A DNA stretch of 18,895 bases from Tritrichomonas foetus (Eukaryota; Parabasalia; Tritrichomonadida; Tritrichomonadidae), in NCBI GenBank assembly GCA_001839685.1, contig MLAK01000024.1, positions 3,402-22,296 on the forward strand, read 5' to 3'. Shown piece after piece: positions 9,326-16,554 of the stretch. The notes below the pieces were generated by a model. It ran no database searches, was not told the DNA's origin, and saw only the letters and a program-made list of their open reading frames with translations. The position numbers and the translations under genes were made by a program. Position 1 is the first letter of the stretch. Each line of letters begins with the position of its first letter.

Positions 9326-10396
9326 TTAGTGCGGAAGAGGAGGTGCGACTTGTTTGAGGCTGTGTTGTTTTCCAACAGAAAGGAATTGTTTCCTTGGAGT
9401 AAGTCTGACTCGTCCAACAAGAAGGTGCGAATTCGATCCAACTCGTTCAAGTTGCATTCGTTCTTTTTTCTGATTGTTTGGATTTTGTTGATCAGATTGT
9501 GATTTTTTAGATTTTCCACGATCATCATTTCGTAACGAACCTTTGGCAACTCCAAGTCCAGTTGGTATTCTCGGAGTATTTCCCCTCATTACAGGCAAAT
9601 TTGCAATTGTAGTGAGTGGAACTCTTGTGACAGGATTTTTTGTGAGTAATTTTTTAATAAGTTGAATAATTTCATTTGAAAGAGGATTCTCTTCTGGAAA
9701 TGTTAAATTACTCATAAGAATAGATCTTTCTATTTCTTCAACATTATCTCCAGAGAAAGGAAGTTTTCCTGTTTTAATATAATATAAGAAAATTCCACAA
9801 ATCCAAGTAAATGAAGGTGTAAATGCAGGCGTAAATGATTGTTGACCATTTACATGTTCAGGTGCATTAAAAGAAACAACTGTTTCAGGTTTACTGCAAA
9901 TTAAATTTGATCCATCAATTGATGGATAAATTTGAATAATGTCACCTTCTTCAGAAACATAAATAGTATCAGGAGTAATGACAATGCGTGAATTTTTGAA
10001 TTCTTGTTTTTGAAAATATTCAAAAAAGTCAATCAATTTTAATAGAAATTCTTTTGCTTTTGAATCAGAATATTTTTCATTGCCACTTTTTGACATATAT
10101 GCAAAAAGTGTGTCTTTTTGTGGAAGATCGAAAATCAAATAATAAAATTTGTCATCTTCCAAAACTTCATAAAATTTGGCAACAAGAGGGTGGTCAAGCC
10201 TTTTAAGCAGAGAAATTTCAGAGGCAAACATTGTCTTTGTTTTGGGCTGCTGAATTGCATCCCGACTTAATATTTTGACCATGTATGATGCCTGTGTTTC
10301 TTTGTGGGCTGCCCGCCATACATTTCCGATGAGCTTCATTTGCTCAATGAAAACGTAGTTGCCAGTATTTGTTGGGAGCTTTACTAAATCGTTCAT
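9326..10396 (-). CDS. protein kinase-fold pseudokinase with basic C-terminal tail
   Basis: This 356-residue protein (ATG 10396) has the layout of a Ser/Thr kinase domain at about 12-270 but lacks key catalytic residues. The ATP-anchoring lysine is kept (YMVKIL, Lys41), as is the helix-C glutamate (FASEISLLKRL, Glu60), APE (178-180) and the late arginine (NPVTRV, Arg258). The glycine-rich loop is degraded (EQMKLIGNVW). HRD is replaced by Arg-Ile-Val (137-139) ahead of ITPDTIYV, and DFG by Tyr-Pro-Ser (157-159). The aspartates that catalyse transfer and bind magnesium are therefore missing, so a scaffold or allosteric role is likely. The 271-356 tail is basic and Gln/Asn/Ser-rich (RGKSKKSQSDQQN). 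The longest frame starts at GTG 10486; I prefer the first ATG because a TCATT initiator lies 18 nt before it. Confidence 0.85.
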   Translation of the reverse strand: MNDLVKLPTNTGNYVFIEQMKLIGNVWRAAHKETQASYMVKILSRDAIQQPKTKTMFASEISLLKRLDHPLVAKFYEVLEDDKFYYLIFDLPQKDTLFAYMSKSGNEKYSDSKAKEFLLKLIDFFEYFQKQEFKNSRIVITPDTIYVSEEGDIIQIYPSIDGSNLICSKPETVVSFNAPEHVNGQQSFTPAFTPSFTWICGIFLYYIKTGKLPFSGDNVEEIERSILMSNLTFPEENPLSNEIIQLIKKLLTKNPVTRVPLTTIANLPVMRGNTPRIPTGLGVAKGSLRNDDRGKSKKSQSDQQNPNNQKKERMQLERVGSNSHLLVGRVRLTPRKQFLSVGKQHSLKQVAPPLPH

Positions 10397-10411
10397 GATT
10401 TTTTTGCTTTC

Positions 10412-10416
10412 AATGA
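10412..10416 (-). promoter_or_regulatory. trichomonad-type initiator (Inr) of the pseudokinase gene
   Basis: The minus strand reads TCATT, fitting TCA(+1)Y(T/A), with the +1 A at 10414 and the ATG 18 nt downstream. Spacing and sequence agree with known trichomonad core promoters and support the ATG at 10396 over the longer GTG frame. Confidence 0.55.
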
Positions 10417-11047
10417 AACTTTTTGACAAAAAGCACCAAGTAATGAAAAAGTTTATAAAAGTATGTAAAAACTTTGCAATTTTCACTTATCATCAGAAAA
10501 GCTTAGAAAAATTCACTCAATTTTTTGTTATCGTCTTTTTTTGAAGTTAGAAAAATTTGCTTATTCCCCCTAAGTATCATGACATTTACTTGCTATTGAT
10601 CTCATGCCTGCTAAAATATCTTAATATTCTTTCATTTGTTTTATTTTATTGACGATCATTCTATCGTTATTTTTTATTCGAGAAAAAATTCACTAAAAGT
10701 TTACTCTATAGATCACAGTGAGTACCATATGAATCCTTTCATAATCCGTTATTCATACTCGGTTCCACGCAATGACAAAATGAGATAAAATCCTTTCATA
10801 GAAAATTTCAACTTTTTGTTTGATTTTTTGGTCGGCTATTATTTAAGCTTTTAATTAATCATTTTCTTCTGCAAGATCATTGCTATATTATCTTTTAATG
10901 ATGATAATTGTACACTAGATGTTAGTATGTCCTTTAGTATATTTGCTAGTATGTCCTTTAGTTGACAAGAAGAAAGAAATAAAATTGTTATACGTTATAT
11001 CAAGTAATTTAGATAATTACAGTTGTATTTCGATAAATATAATTTAT
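10417..11047. other. intergenic with a 24-bp period duplication
   Basis: About 630 bases separate the pseudokinase promoter from the 3' end of the coiled-coil gene. TAGTATGTCCTTTAGT occurs at 10923-10938 and again at 10947-10962, a two-copy direct repeat with a 24-bp period. No gene or RNA was recognised; a plus-strand frame across the duplication looks like chance. Confidence 0.6.
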
Positions 11048-12238
11048 TTAATGACGAGACACAACAGCTTGAAGTTCATTCAATTCATCTTGAAGCAGTC
11101 TCAAGTATCCGTCTTGAGTACATTCATTTAATTCATCTGTCAGAGAATTCATTAGCTCATCTCTGTGCTGATTGAAAACATTTAAAGATTCTTGGATCAA
11201 TTTAAGTTGACTGAGGAGCTCTTTGTTGTATTCAGTTTCCATCTGTTTTTCTTCTTCAAAGTCTGGCTGAACATCATTTTGAATTCTTTCAATTTCAGCA
11301 CGAACCATGTCCTTTGCCCTCATTCCTGTTCCGTCGCCAGGATCATCCTCGCCGAGCAGAGTTTTGAATTGTGCCTTTATTTTCTCCTGTCTCTCTTTAG
11401 CATTCTTCAGATTGGCGATCTCCGTTTGAAGTTGAGTTTTCGCCTTTCTCAGTTTGCCCGAAAGAAGTGATCTGTCATTCTGCCAGCTCGAAATGCTGTG
11501 CGTCTTATGTAATTCGTTAGTTTTTTCATCAACCGTTTTTTGTTTTAGCCTTTGAATGGCTGCAAATCTTTTTGTCAGCTCTTCTTCCTGTTTTTGAGCA
11601 CTGAGAAGCTCCTCTCGCTGATCGGATTCCTGTTTGCGGAGATCTTTAACGAGACTCTCGCCGTCGCGCTTTAGTTCTTCTGTTATATCAAGCTCTTCTT
11701 GCTGCAGGTCTGCGCACCTTTGAACGACTTCATTCAAATGAACTGTCTTTATATCTAATTGGACTTGAAGATCCTTCAAATTGTCATCAATTTCGCGAAC
11801 ATCGTTTTGAAGTGTTTCGACTTTCTGTTTATCGATATCTAATTCTTTTTGAATTTTCGTATTTGATGACAATAATGTCCTTCTGTCATGGGCAAGAGTC
11901 CTTTGAAGCTCTTGATAACTTTGTAGTTCACCTTTTAAGGCAGCTTCTTCGCTTTCAAGCTCAGAAAGGAGGGTGAAAAAGTCGCCTTCAGATTCATCTT
12001 CAGATTCGTTGCCGTCTTCATTTTCTCGGAAAGTTGACTGAAGTGTTTCAATATTCGAGTTAAGTTCGTCGATGTAGAATTCGAGATTAAGATATTTTTC
12101 CTTTAATTCCGCTTTTTGTTTTTCGAGTGAATTTATCTGCTTTTTTGTGGCTTCTATATCTTCATTTACAAGCTTTAGACGACGCTCGGCAACTTGTGAC
12201 TCCCATTCTTGGTTGTTGGCTTGTAAAACTTGAAGCAT
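11048..12238 (-). CDS. long coiled-coil protein, unknown function
   Basis: This 396-residue acidic protein is almost entirely predicted coiled coil from its heptad-like Leu/Ile/Val spacing and Glu/Lys/Gln/Asp richness. There are breaks at an acidic Ser/Glu loop around residues 72-86 (ENEDGNESEDESEGD) and a Gly/Pro/Asp loop around 300-310 (EDDPGDGTGMRAKD). There is no signal, membrane span or enzyme motif. The ATG at 12238 begins MLQVLQANNQEW. The stop reads TAAATAAA, consistent with the trichomonad UAAA signal. Its codon use is more GC-rich than the neighbouring SAC, CYFIP and HEAT genes, which often goes with higher expression (inference). It could be a cytoskeletal, flagellar or tether protein, but sequence alone does not tell. 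Confidence 0.8.
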   Translation of the reverse strand: MLQVLQANNQEWESQVAERRLKLVNEDIEATKKQINSLEKQKAELKEKYLNLEFYIDELNSNIETLQSTFRENEDGNESEDESEGDFFTLLSELESEEAALKGELQSYQELQRTLAHDRRTLLSSNTKIQKELDIDKQKVETLQNDVREIDDNLKDLQVQLDIKTVHLNEVVQRCADLQQEELDITEELKRDGESLVKDLRKQESDQREELLSAQKQEEELTKRFAAIQRLKQKTVDEKTNELHKTHSISSWQNDRSLLSGKLRKAKTQLQTEIANLKNAKERQEKIKAQFKTLLGEDDPGDGTGMRAKDMVRAEIERIQNDVQPDFEEEKQMETEYNKELLSQLKLIQESLNVFNQHRDELMNSLTDELNECTQDGYLRLLQDELNELQAVVSRH

Positions 12239-12823
12239 GATGAATTGGCTGCCGTTTAAAATTTAGCATAAATGATTTTCAAAGGGAAAGCAGACGTTTA
12301 AGTAATCCAACTTCTAAATATTGGATTTAATATAGTTAAATAGTGTTTATTGATACATAAAATCTTTGTATATAGTTTTTTCACCTCTTATTATACAATC
12401 AATTACTTTGTTTGGCGTAAAACTTCGTTTTATATATTTATTTTTTTCTAAGTTTTTTTGGCCAGCCCTCAATTGAAAAAAATTGCTCATTTAAACTTTT
12501 TGAATAAATCGTTTCACATAGCGAAAAACTGATTGGGATAGGTATATTTCACTATGAACCATTTAATCATTCCTTTTATTACTCAATAATCATGATCATT
12601 AGATTGACAAGAAAGTCAATGAAATTGTCGTTACCAAATTGGAATTATTTGATCGAGGTCGAAAGACAAAACATATAAATAATAATTTTATGGAAAGAGC
12701 TTTTTATTAGGAAATAATATATATTTATAAATATATATATACAAGTAATGTATATGTGCATTAATAAATTAGTTCGTCGGCAAATTAACATTAGAATGTG
12801 TGTGTACACGTTGAAAAATTAGA
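12239..12823. other. intergenic with AT simple repeat
   Basis: These 585 bases carry the promoter of the coiled-coil gene at the left and the 3' region of the HEAT-repeat gene at the right. An (AT)n tract lies at about 12715-12742. No coding frame, RNA gene or other repeat was recognised. Confidence 0.6.
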
Positions 12824-14632
12824 TTATGAAAAAAATTGATGAATTAATGAATCAAAAGTATCTAGATACTTTTTATTCGAATTATTCGGATTTTTATGAA
12901 TGGACGATAAAGTTGTATTAATTTGGTCCAAAACTATACTTTGATTAGTTTTCACAATTTCAAGTGGTGTTGCAAAAAGCAAATCAATTAAAAATTGTGG
13001 TGATTCATTTTTTGAATTGAGCAAATCTAAGAAATATTGAGCAAAAACTTGTGATTTTGGTTGATTAAAGAGAAAAGTCAAAGAATTCAAAATTTCGCAT
13101 TTTTCATTCAATTCGAGAATAAACTTCAGTATGAAGACTTTCCCACTATCACTGATTTGAATAGGTTTCTGGGTTATTGCAAAGATAAAATTAATTAATT
13201 GCTGGTTGAATCCACCAATTTTCAAAATTTTGGAAAGTTCATTCAGTATTTGTAAAATTTGATTTTCATCAAAATTTCCATTAATGATGGAAACTTGTAG
13301 AAGTAATAAAATATCATTGGTATTATTTGATTCTTTATCTGAAAGACAAGGAAGCAAAAAATTTAAAATGTCTTGAGCTGGGATAGAATTTGATAGAATA
13401 GCTTGGCATTGAAGAGCATGAATTGATTCTTCTTTAAAATCACGAAGTGAGATAATAATTCTCTGCATAATGAGAGGCCCATATCTTTCTAAATATTTTC
13501 CACAAAAACTCAGAAAGGTGATCAATGCAGAAAATCCATATTTTCTTAGTGTTTCAGTCCATTCTGTAGTCATAGGAAGAAGTGTATTCAAAAATTTATT
13601 CGATAAATTTCTCACAATACTGTTTAATAAATTCTCCTCTTGAGAAGTGCTGTCGTTCATATTGTTTGAGGCAATTGTGTTAATTGAATTGAATGCTAAT
13701 TGAGCTTCCTCAAGCTTTAGCTGACTGTAATTTGAATTGTTTGAATTTTCTGGATTATTGCCACTGGATCCAGGATTAATACATAAATTAGGTGAAATTG
13801 GTCTATCTTGAATCATTGGTCTAGCCAATACCATCAGTGGAATTAGGAAAGGAAAATATAAGCTTTCTTTTTGTGAATGCTTTGTTAATAAGCTAAAACA
13901 AAATGAAATAACTTCTTTTCTCACATTCGTGTTTTTATCATCTACCAATTTTTGAATTAATGAGTAAACTTTTTCAACATCGTCAATCATGTTGGAATGA
14001 ATATAAAGCATTGTTAAAGAATTTAGTGATAACTTTCGAATTTCGTAATGTTTATGTGAACAATTTTTAAGGAGCAATGGTGAAATTGAATCACATAAAG
14101 AATTAAGATATTCAGAGGAACATCGAATCACAAATTCATTTAAAACAAAACATCCTTTTTTTGTTATTTGTGGATCACTAGAAGTAAAAGATAAAACGAA
14201 GGGATCTATAATTTCATTTGCATAGTCATTTAAATGACTTGGATTGGTATTTTTATCAATCATTTGAATTATTTGTAAAAGTAAGTTCATTAATTCAATT
14301 CTAATTTGTTCAGCTGGCTCAATGCAATCATTTTTCAGTCGTGAAAATATGACTGGTAGTGTATTAGATACAATTTGATGTAAATATTTTGTATCAACTT
14401 TCACAATAAGATTTTTAATAATTTGAATACAATTTTCTCTAACATGCTCAGTTTCATTTGAAAAGTGTTTTAAGATTGGACAGTATATATTTTGGAAAAA
14501 AGATTCTTTGTAAGATGAAGGATTTATCTGAATTTGTAATAATTGGTCGGATCCTTTATTTTTGGCACTCCGAATTGGATTATCAAGTTGCTTTATTAAA
14601 TTTATGATTTCAGTTTGTTCGTCAGTCGTCAT
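12824..14632 (-). CDS. DNAAF5: HEAT-repeat protein, DNAAF5/HEATR2-like dynein assembly factor
   Basis: This 602-residue protein is built of helical HEAT repeats. The order of features follows DNAAF5 (HEATR2), a cytosolic factor for preassembly of axonemal dynein arms. The HEAT block at about 160-270 (SPLLLKNCSHKHYEIRKL, then KLVDDKNTNVRKEV and FPFLIPLMV) matches IGPLMQTISHQHWKVRVA...RLFDDVPQVRRAV...HKLIPLLL. After a Ser/Asn-rich insert at 286-303, IVRNLSNKFLNTLLPMTTEW (339-358) matches VFRNLSKILPALCHDITDW. Human DNAAF5 is about 855 residues, so this protein lacks roughly the last quarter. ATG 14632 is the first Met of the frame. The match is by recalled pattern; other HEAT families (importin-like) are the main alternative. 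A flagellated host fits the proposed role. Confidence 0.7.
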   Translation of the reverse strand: MTTDEQTEIINLIKQLDNPIRSAKNKGSDQLLQIQINPSSYKESFFQNIYCPILKHFSNETEHVRENCIQIIKNLIVKVDTKYLHQIVSNTLPVIFSRLKNDCIEPAEQIRIELMNLLLQIIQMIDKNTNPSHLNDYANEIIDPFVLSFTSSDPQITKKGCFVLNEFVIRCSSEYLNSLCDSISPLLLKNCSHKHYEIRKLSLNSLTMLYIHSNMIDDVEKVYSLIQKLVDDKNTNVRKEVISFCFSLLTKHSQKESLYFPFLIPLMVLARPMIQDRPISPNLCINPGSSGNNPENSNNSNYSQLKLEEAQLAFNSINTIASNNMNDSTSQEENLLNSIVRNLSNKFLNTLLPMTTEWTETLRKYGFSALITFLSFCGKYLERYGPLIMQRIIISLRDFKEESIHALQCQAILSNSIPAQDILNFLLPCLSDKESNNTNDILLLLQVSIINGNFDENQILQILNELSKILKIGGFNQQLINFIFAITQKPIQISDSGKVFILKFILELNEKCEILNSLTFLFNQPKSQVFAQYFLDLLNSKNESPQFLIDLLFATPLEIVKTNQSIVLDQINTTLSSIHKNPNNSNKKYLDTFDSLIHQFFS

Positions 14633-14976
14633 TCTATCATGAAAATGACTGATAAACTTTTAACAAAAGAATGTGATTAAGATAAATTGAGATGTCTGTT
14701 TATATAATTCACCACAACTCTGCTAATTTAACCTGATATTCACCGATTTCACCTTATATTCACCAATTTAATCTAATATGCTTATTAATGTAAATATTCA
14801 CCAATTTGACCTTCAATAACTTCCACGATGATCAAAAAGTTCTCGATTGAGATATTATTCAATCGATGTTAATTTTCATTACTTTATATATCATATCTGA
14901 ACAAAATGATTTTCAGGCCATATATGGTCTACAAAACTGTGACCATTTACAGTCAGAAATTTAATAGTCGGATTTC
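14633..14976. promoter_or_regulatory. divergent promoter region with ATTCACC repeats
   Basis: These 344 bases separate the DNAAF5-like gene (minus) and the Myb gene (plus). Three to four imperfect copies of a unit like ATTCACCAATTTNACCT lie at about 14707-14735, 14738-14757, 14759-14780 and 14797-14815, spaced by roughly 20-40 bp. They could be transcription-factor sites or a decaying tandem repeat. Confidence 0.5.
14644..14648 (-). promoter_or_regulatory. initiator-like TCATT of the HEAT-repeat gene
   Basis: The minus strand reads TCATT, with the +1 A at 14646, 14 nt before the ATG at 14632. A second TCATG lies between them and itself contains an out-of-frame ATG (14640-14638). Confidence 0.5.
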
Positions 14977-15441
14977 ATGGAAGACACAGAGTTCAATACA
15001 CCGACGGAAACAAATGACGACGACCTTATAATCAAGCCTATCATTCATCGAAGTTCAAAGCGAAAAGTTTTTTCTCCTGAAGAAGATATGTTATTAACCA
15101 AAATTGTTGGTCTGTTTGGAAACAAGAACTGGGCCAAAATCGCTAAGTTTTTTCCCGGCAAAAATGTAAGGCAAGTCCGCGAGCATTATTTCTTCTCTCT
15201 CCAGCCAAATATAAATCGAACGCCATGGACAAACGACGAAGACGAACTCCTTCTCAAATTGCATCAGGAGCACGGATCCAGGTGGGTTTTCTTTCAGGAT
15301 TTCTTTGAGAATCGAACGTCATATTCAATAAAAAATCGGTTTCGAACTCTGACCAAATACACGCCATTTAGGCACTACCCTGTAAACAATGATGAAAAAT
15401 CGAATACTATTGAAATTGTTGAACCACAAATTGAAGAATAA
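14977..15441 (+). CDS. two-repeat Myb DNA-binding protein
   Basis: This 154-residue protein has two SANT/Myb repeats. The first is at about 30-76 (KVFSPEEDMLLTKIVGLFG, Trp52, REHYFF), with Phe32 in place of the first tryptophan and Tyr71 near the third. The second is at about 81-126 (TPWTNDEDELLLKLHQEHG, Trp84, Trp103, SIKNRFRTL). R2R3-type Myb proteins of this size are a large family in trichomonads, where some bind promoters of iron- and cell-cycle-regulated genes. An acidic N-terminal arm precedes the repeats and a lysine patch (RSSKRK, 25-30) may act as a nuclear signal. The frame ends at TAA 15439-15441, but 26 further in-frame codons of Glu/Asn/Lys-rich sequence follow, ending at TAA 15520-15522. 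The protein is therefore probably shortened compared with its ancestor, or the stop is read through. Confidence 0.92.
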   Translation: MEDTEFNTPTETNDDDLIIKPIIHRSSKRKVFSPEEDMLLTKIVGLFGNKNWAKIAKFFPGKNVRQVREHYFFSLQPNINRTPWTNDEDELLLKLHQEHGSRWVFFQDFFENRTSYSIKNRFRTLTKYTPFRHYPVNNDEKSNTIEIVEPQIEE

Positions 15442-15522
15442 AAAAAAGAACAAAATGAAGAAGGTAAAGAAAATGAAGAAGAAGAAAATGAAAAGGAAAA
15501 TGAAGGAGAAAAAGAAATTTAA
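15442..15522 (+). other. in-frame acidic tail of the Myb gene beyond a stop
   Basis: Directly after the Myb TAA the same frame continues for 26 codons rich in Glu, Lys and Asn (pattern NEEGKENEEEENEKENEGEK) before a second TAA. It continues the Glu-ending tail EIVEPQIEE without a change in composition. This looks like a former or conditional C-terminus rather than untranslated DNA. A purine-rich simple repeat is the alternative. Confidence 0.5.
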
Positions 15523-15716
15523 ATTCGGCAAATTATTTTTTGTTTTTTTGTCAATTTGAATTGATTGTTTGATGCGAAAAATGGAATATTTGAATATTCA
15601 AAAAGTGATCTTTCGACACAAATGGCAGGAATGTCGACACTCGTGACACCAAAAGCAAAAACATAATGTGCATCATGTTTTACAGGGAACTCTTTAAGGT
15701 CAAAACGAAAAGTCAT
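15519..15716 (-). pseudogene. orphan coding-like fragment
   Basis: A 65-residue frame starts at ATG 15716 and remains open a few codons upstream (to GTG 15731 and beyond, until TAA). It contains FDLKEFPVKHDAHYVFAFG and SVDIPAICVERSLFEY, which has balanced amino-acid content and higher GC than the surrounding spacer, unlike a chance frame. It is too short to be a known domain and has no recognisable motif. I read it as a possible gene fragment, perhaps part of the decayed sequence to its right, or a short unknown gene. Confidence 0.35.
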
Positions 15717-15731
15717 ATTAACAAAGTTCAC

Positions 15732-16047
15732 GCTAAAACTACTCGCACCTTAGATAAAGTCAATGATTTTGACCTGATAAAAGCCGAAACAGTCCATAAA
15801 TAGTTCAGAGAAGCATTTTTGAACCCTCATAATAGTATAGAGTCAATGATTTCGAGCCTGATCAGCGATGAAAAGGATCATAGAAAAATCTCAAATTGGA
15901 AATGAATTCTTTACAATATGATTTTGATTTCCTGAGTTTCACAAAAGAAATGAAGTGAAAATATAAAGTTGAAAACTTGATGTTATCAAATCATATCAAG
16001 GAAAAATCAAGAAAACATTTTGACATGAAAGAAAGAGAAACAAAGGT
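15732..16047. other. intergenic, decayed-looking, with an imperfect direct repeat
   Basis: A 23-bp segment AGTCAATGATTTTGACCTG... at 15758-15780 recurs at 15841-15863 with 19 of 23 positions the same. A plus-strand frame here shows coding-like stretches (AFLNPHNSIESMISSLISDE) interrupted by stops, so old coding sequence is possible but unproven. Confidence 0.4.
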
Positions 16048-16542
16048 CAGTCGGGAGCACCGTAGTGTTCTGTTACTATGATGTATTTTCAAATAGAAAA
16101 TGTTAGTAAATTTACAGTCGTTTTCGAATTGGTTTTCTTTGTGTTTCGAAATAGAATTTCAGTATTTCAATGGTTTATATAAGAAACTAGAATATTTTTC
16201 GAAAAGCTTTCAAAATGTTTCGATTTGCTTTCCAATGTTTTCGAAATAGAATCTTAACCGATTTTTTTTTCGAAATAGAATTTTAAAATTTGAATAGTTT
16301 ACAAAACAACCATAATTTGTTTCATAATAAAATTTTTTTGTTTCGAAATAGAATTTTTTTATTAGTGGAATAGTAGATTATTTATCATTTTTGTTAGATG
16401 AAATTTTATACCCGACATAAAATATAAACACGAAACACACAAAAATAAACTAAACCGACGAGTAGAATTCTTCTTAATTTAATAATAACGTACGAAGATC
16501 AACACACTCAATCACCTTGAAGATTATCTAATTTTTAACACT
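16048..16542. repeat. TTTCGAAATAGAATTT repeat cluster upstream of the USP-transposase gene
   Basis: The 16-mer TTTCGAAATAGAATTT occurs at 16144-16159, 16268-16283 and 16341-16356, and with one end change at 16239-16254. Weaker relatives lie at about 16083-16100, 16121-16131, 16195-16205 and 16217-16226. All point the same way. A segment beginning CAGTCGGGAGCACCG at 16048 sits just outside the cluster. The arrangement resembles subterminal transposase-binding repeats or promoter elements (inference). No coding frame is present. Confidence 0.7.
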
Positions 16543-16547
16543 TCATT
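16543..16547 (+). promoter_or_regulatory. trichomonad-type initiator of the USP-transposase gene
   Basis: TCATT with the +1 A at 16545 lies 10 nt before the ATG at 16555. It fits the TCA(+1)Y(T/A) rule and typical trichomonad leader length, which suggests the gene is transcribed from host-style signals. Confidence 0.6.
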
Positions 16548-16554
16548 TTTTAAA

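Noticed and set aside
10919..11131. Plus-strand frame of 70 codons
   Set aside because: It reads through a two-copy 24-bp duplication and then runs antisense into the coiled-coil gene.
15325..15531. Phenylalanine-rich hydrophobic minus-strand frame
   Set aside because: It is the antisense of the Glu/Lys-rich Myb tail (GAA read as TTC), so the apparent membrane segment is an artefact.
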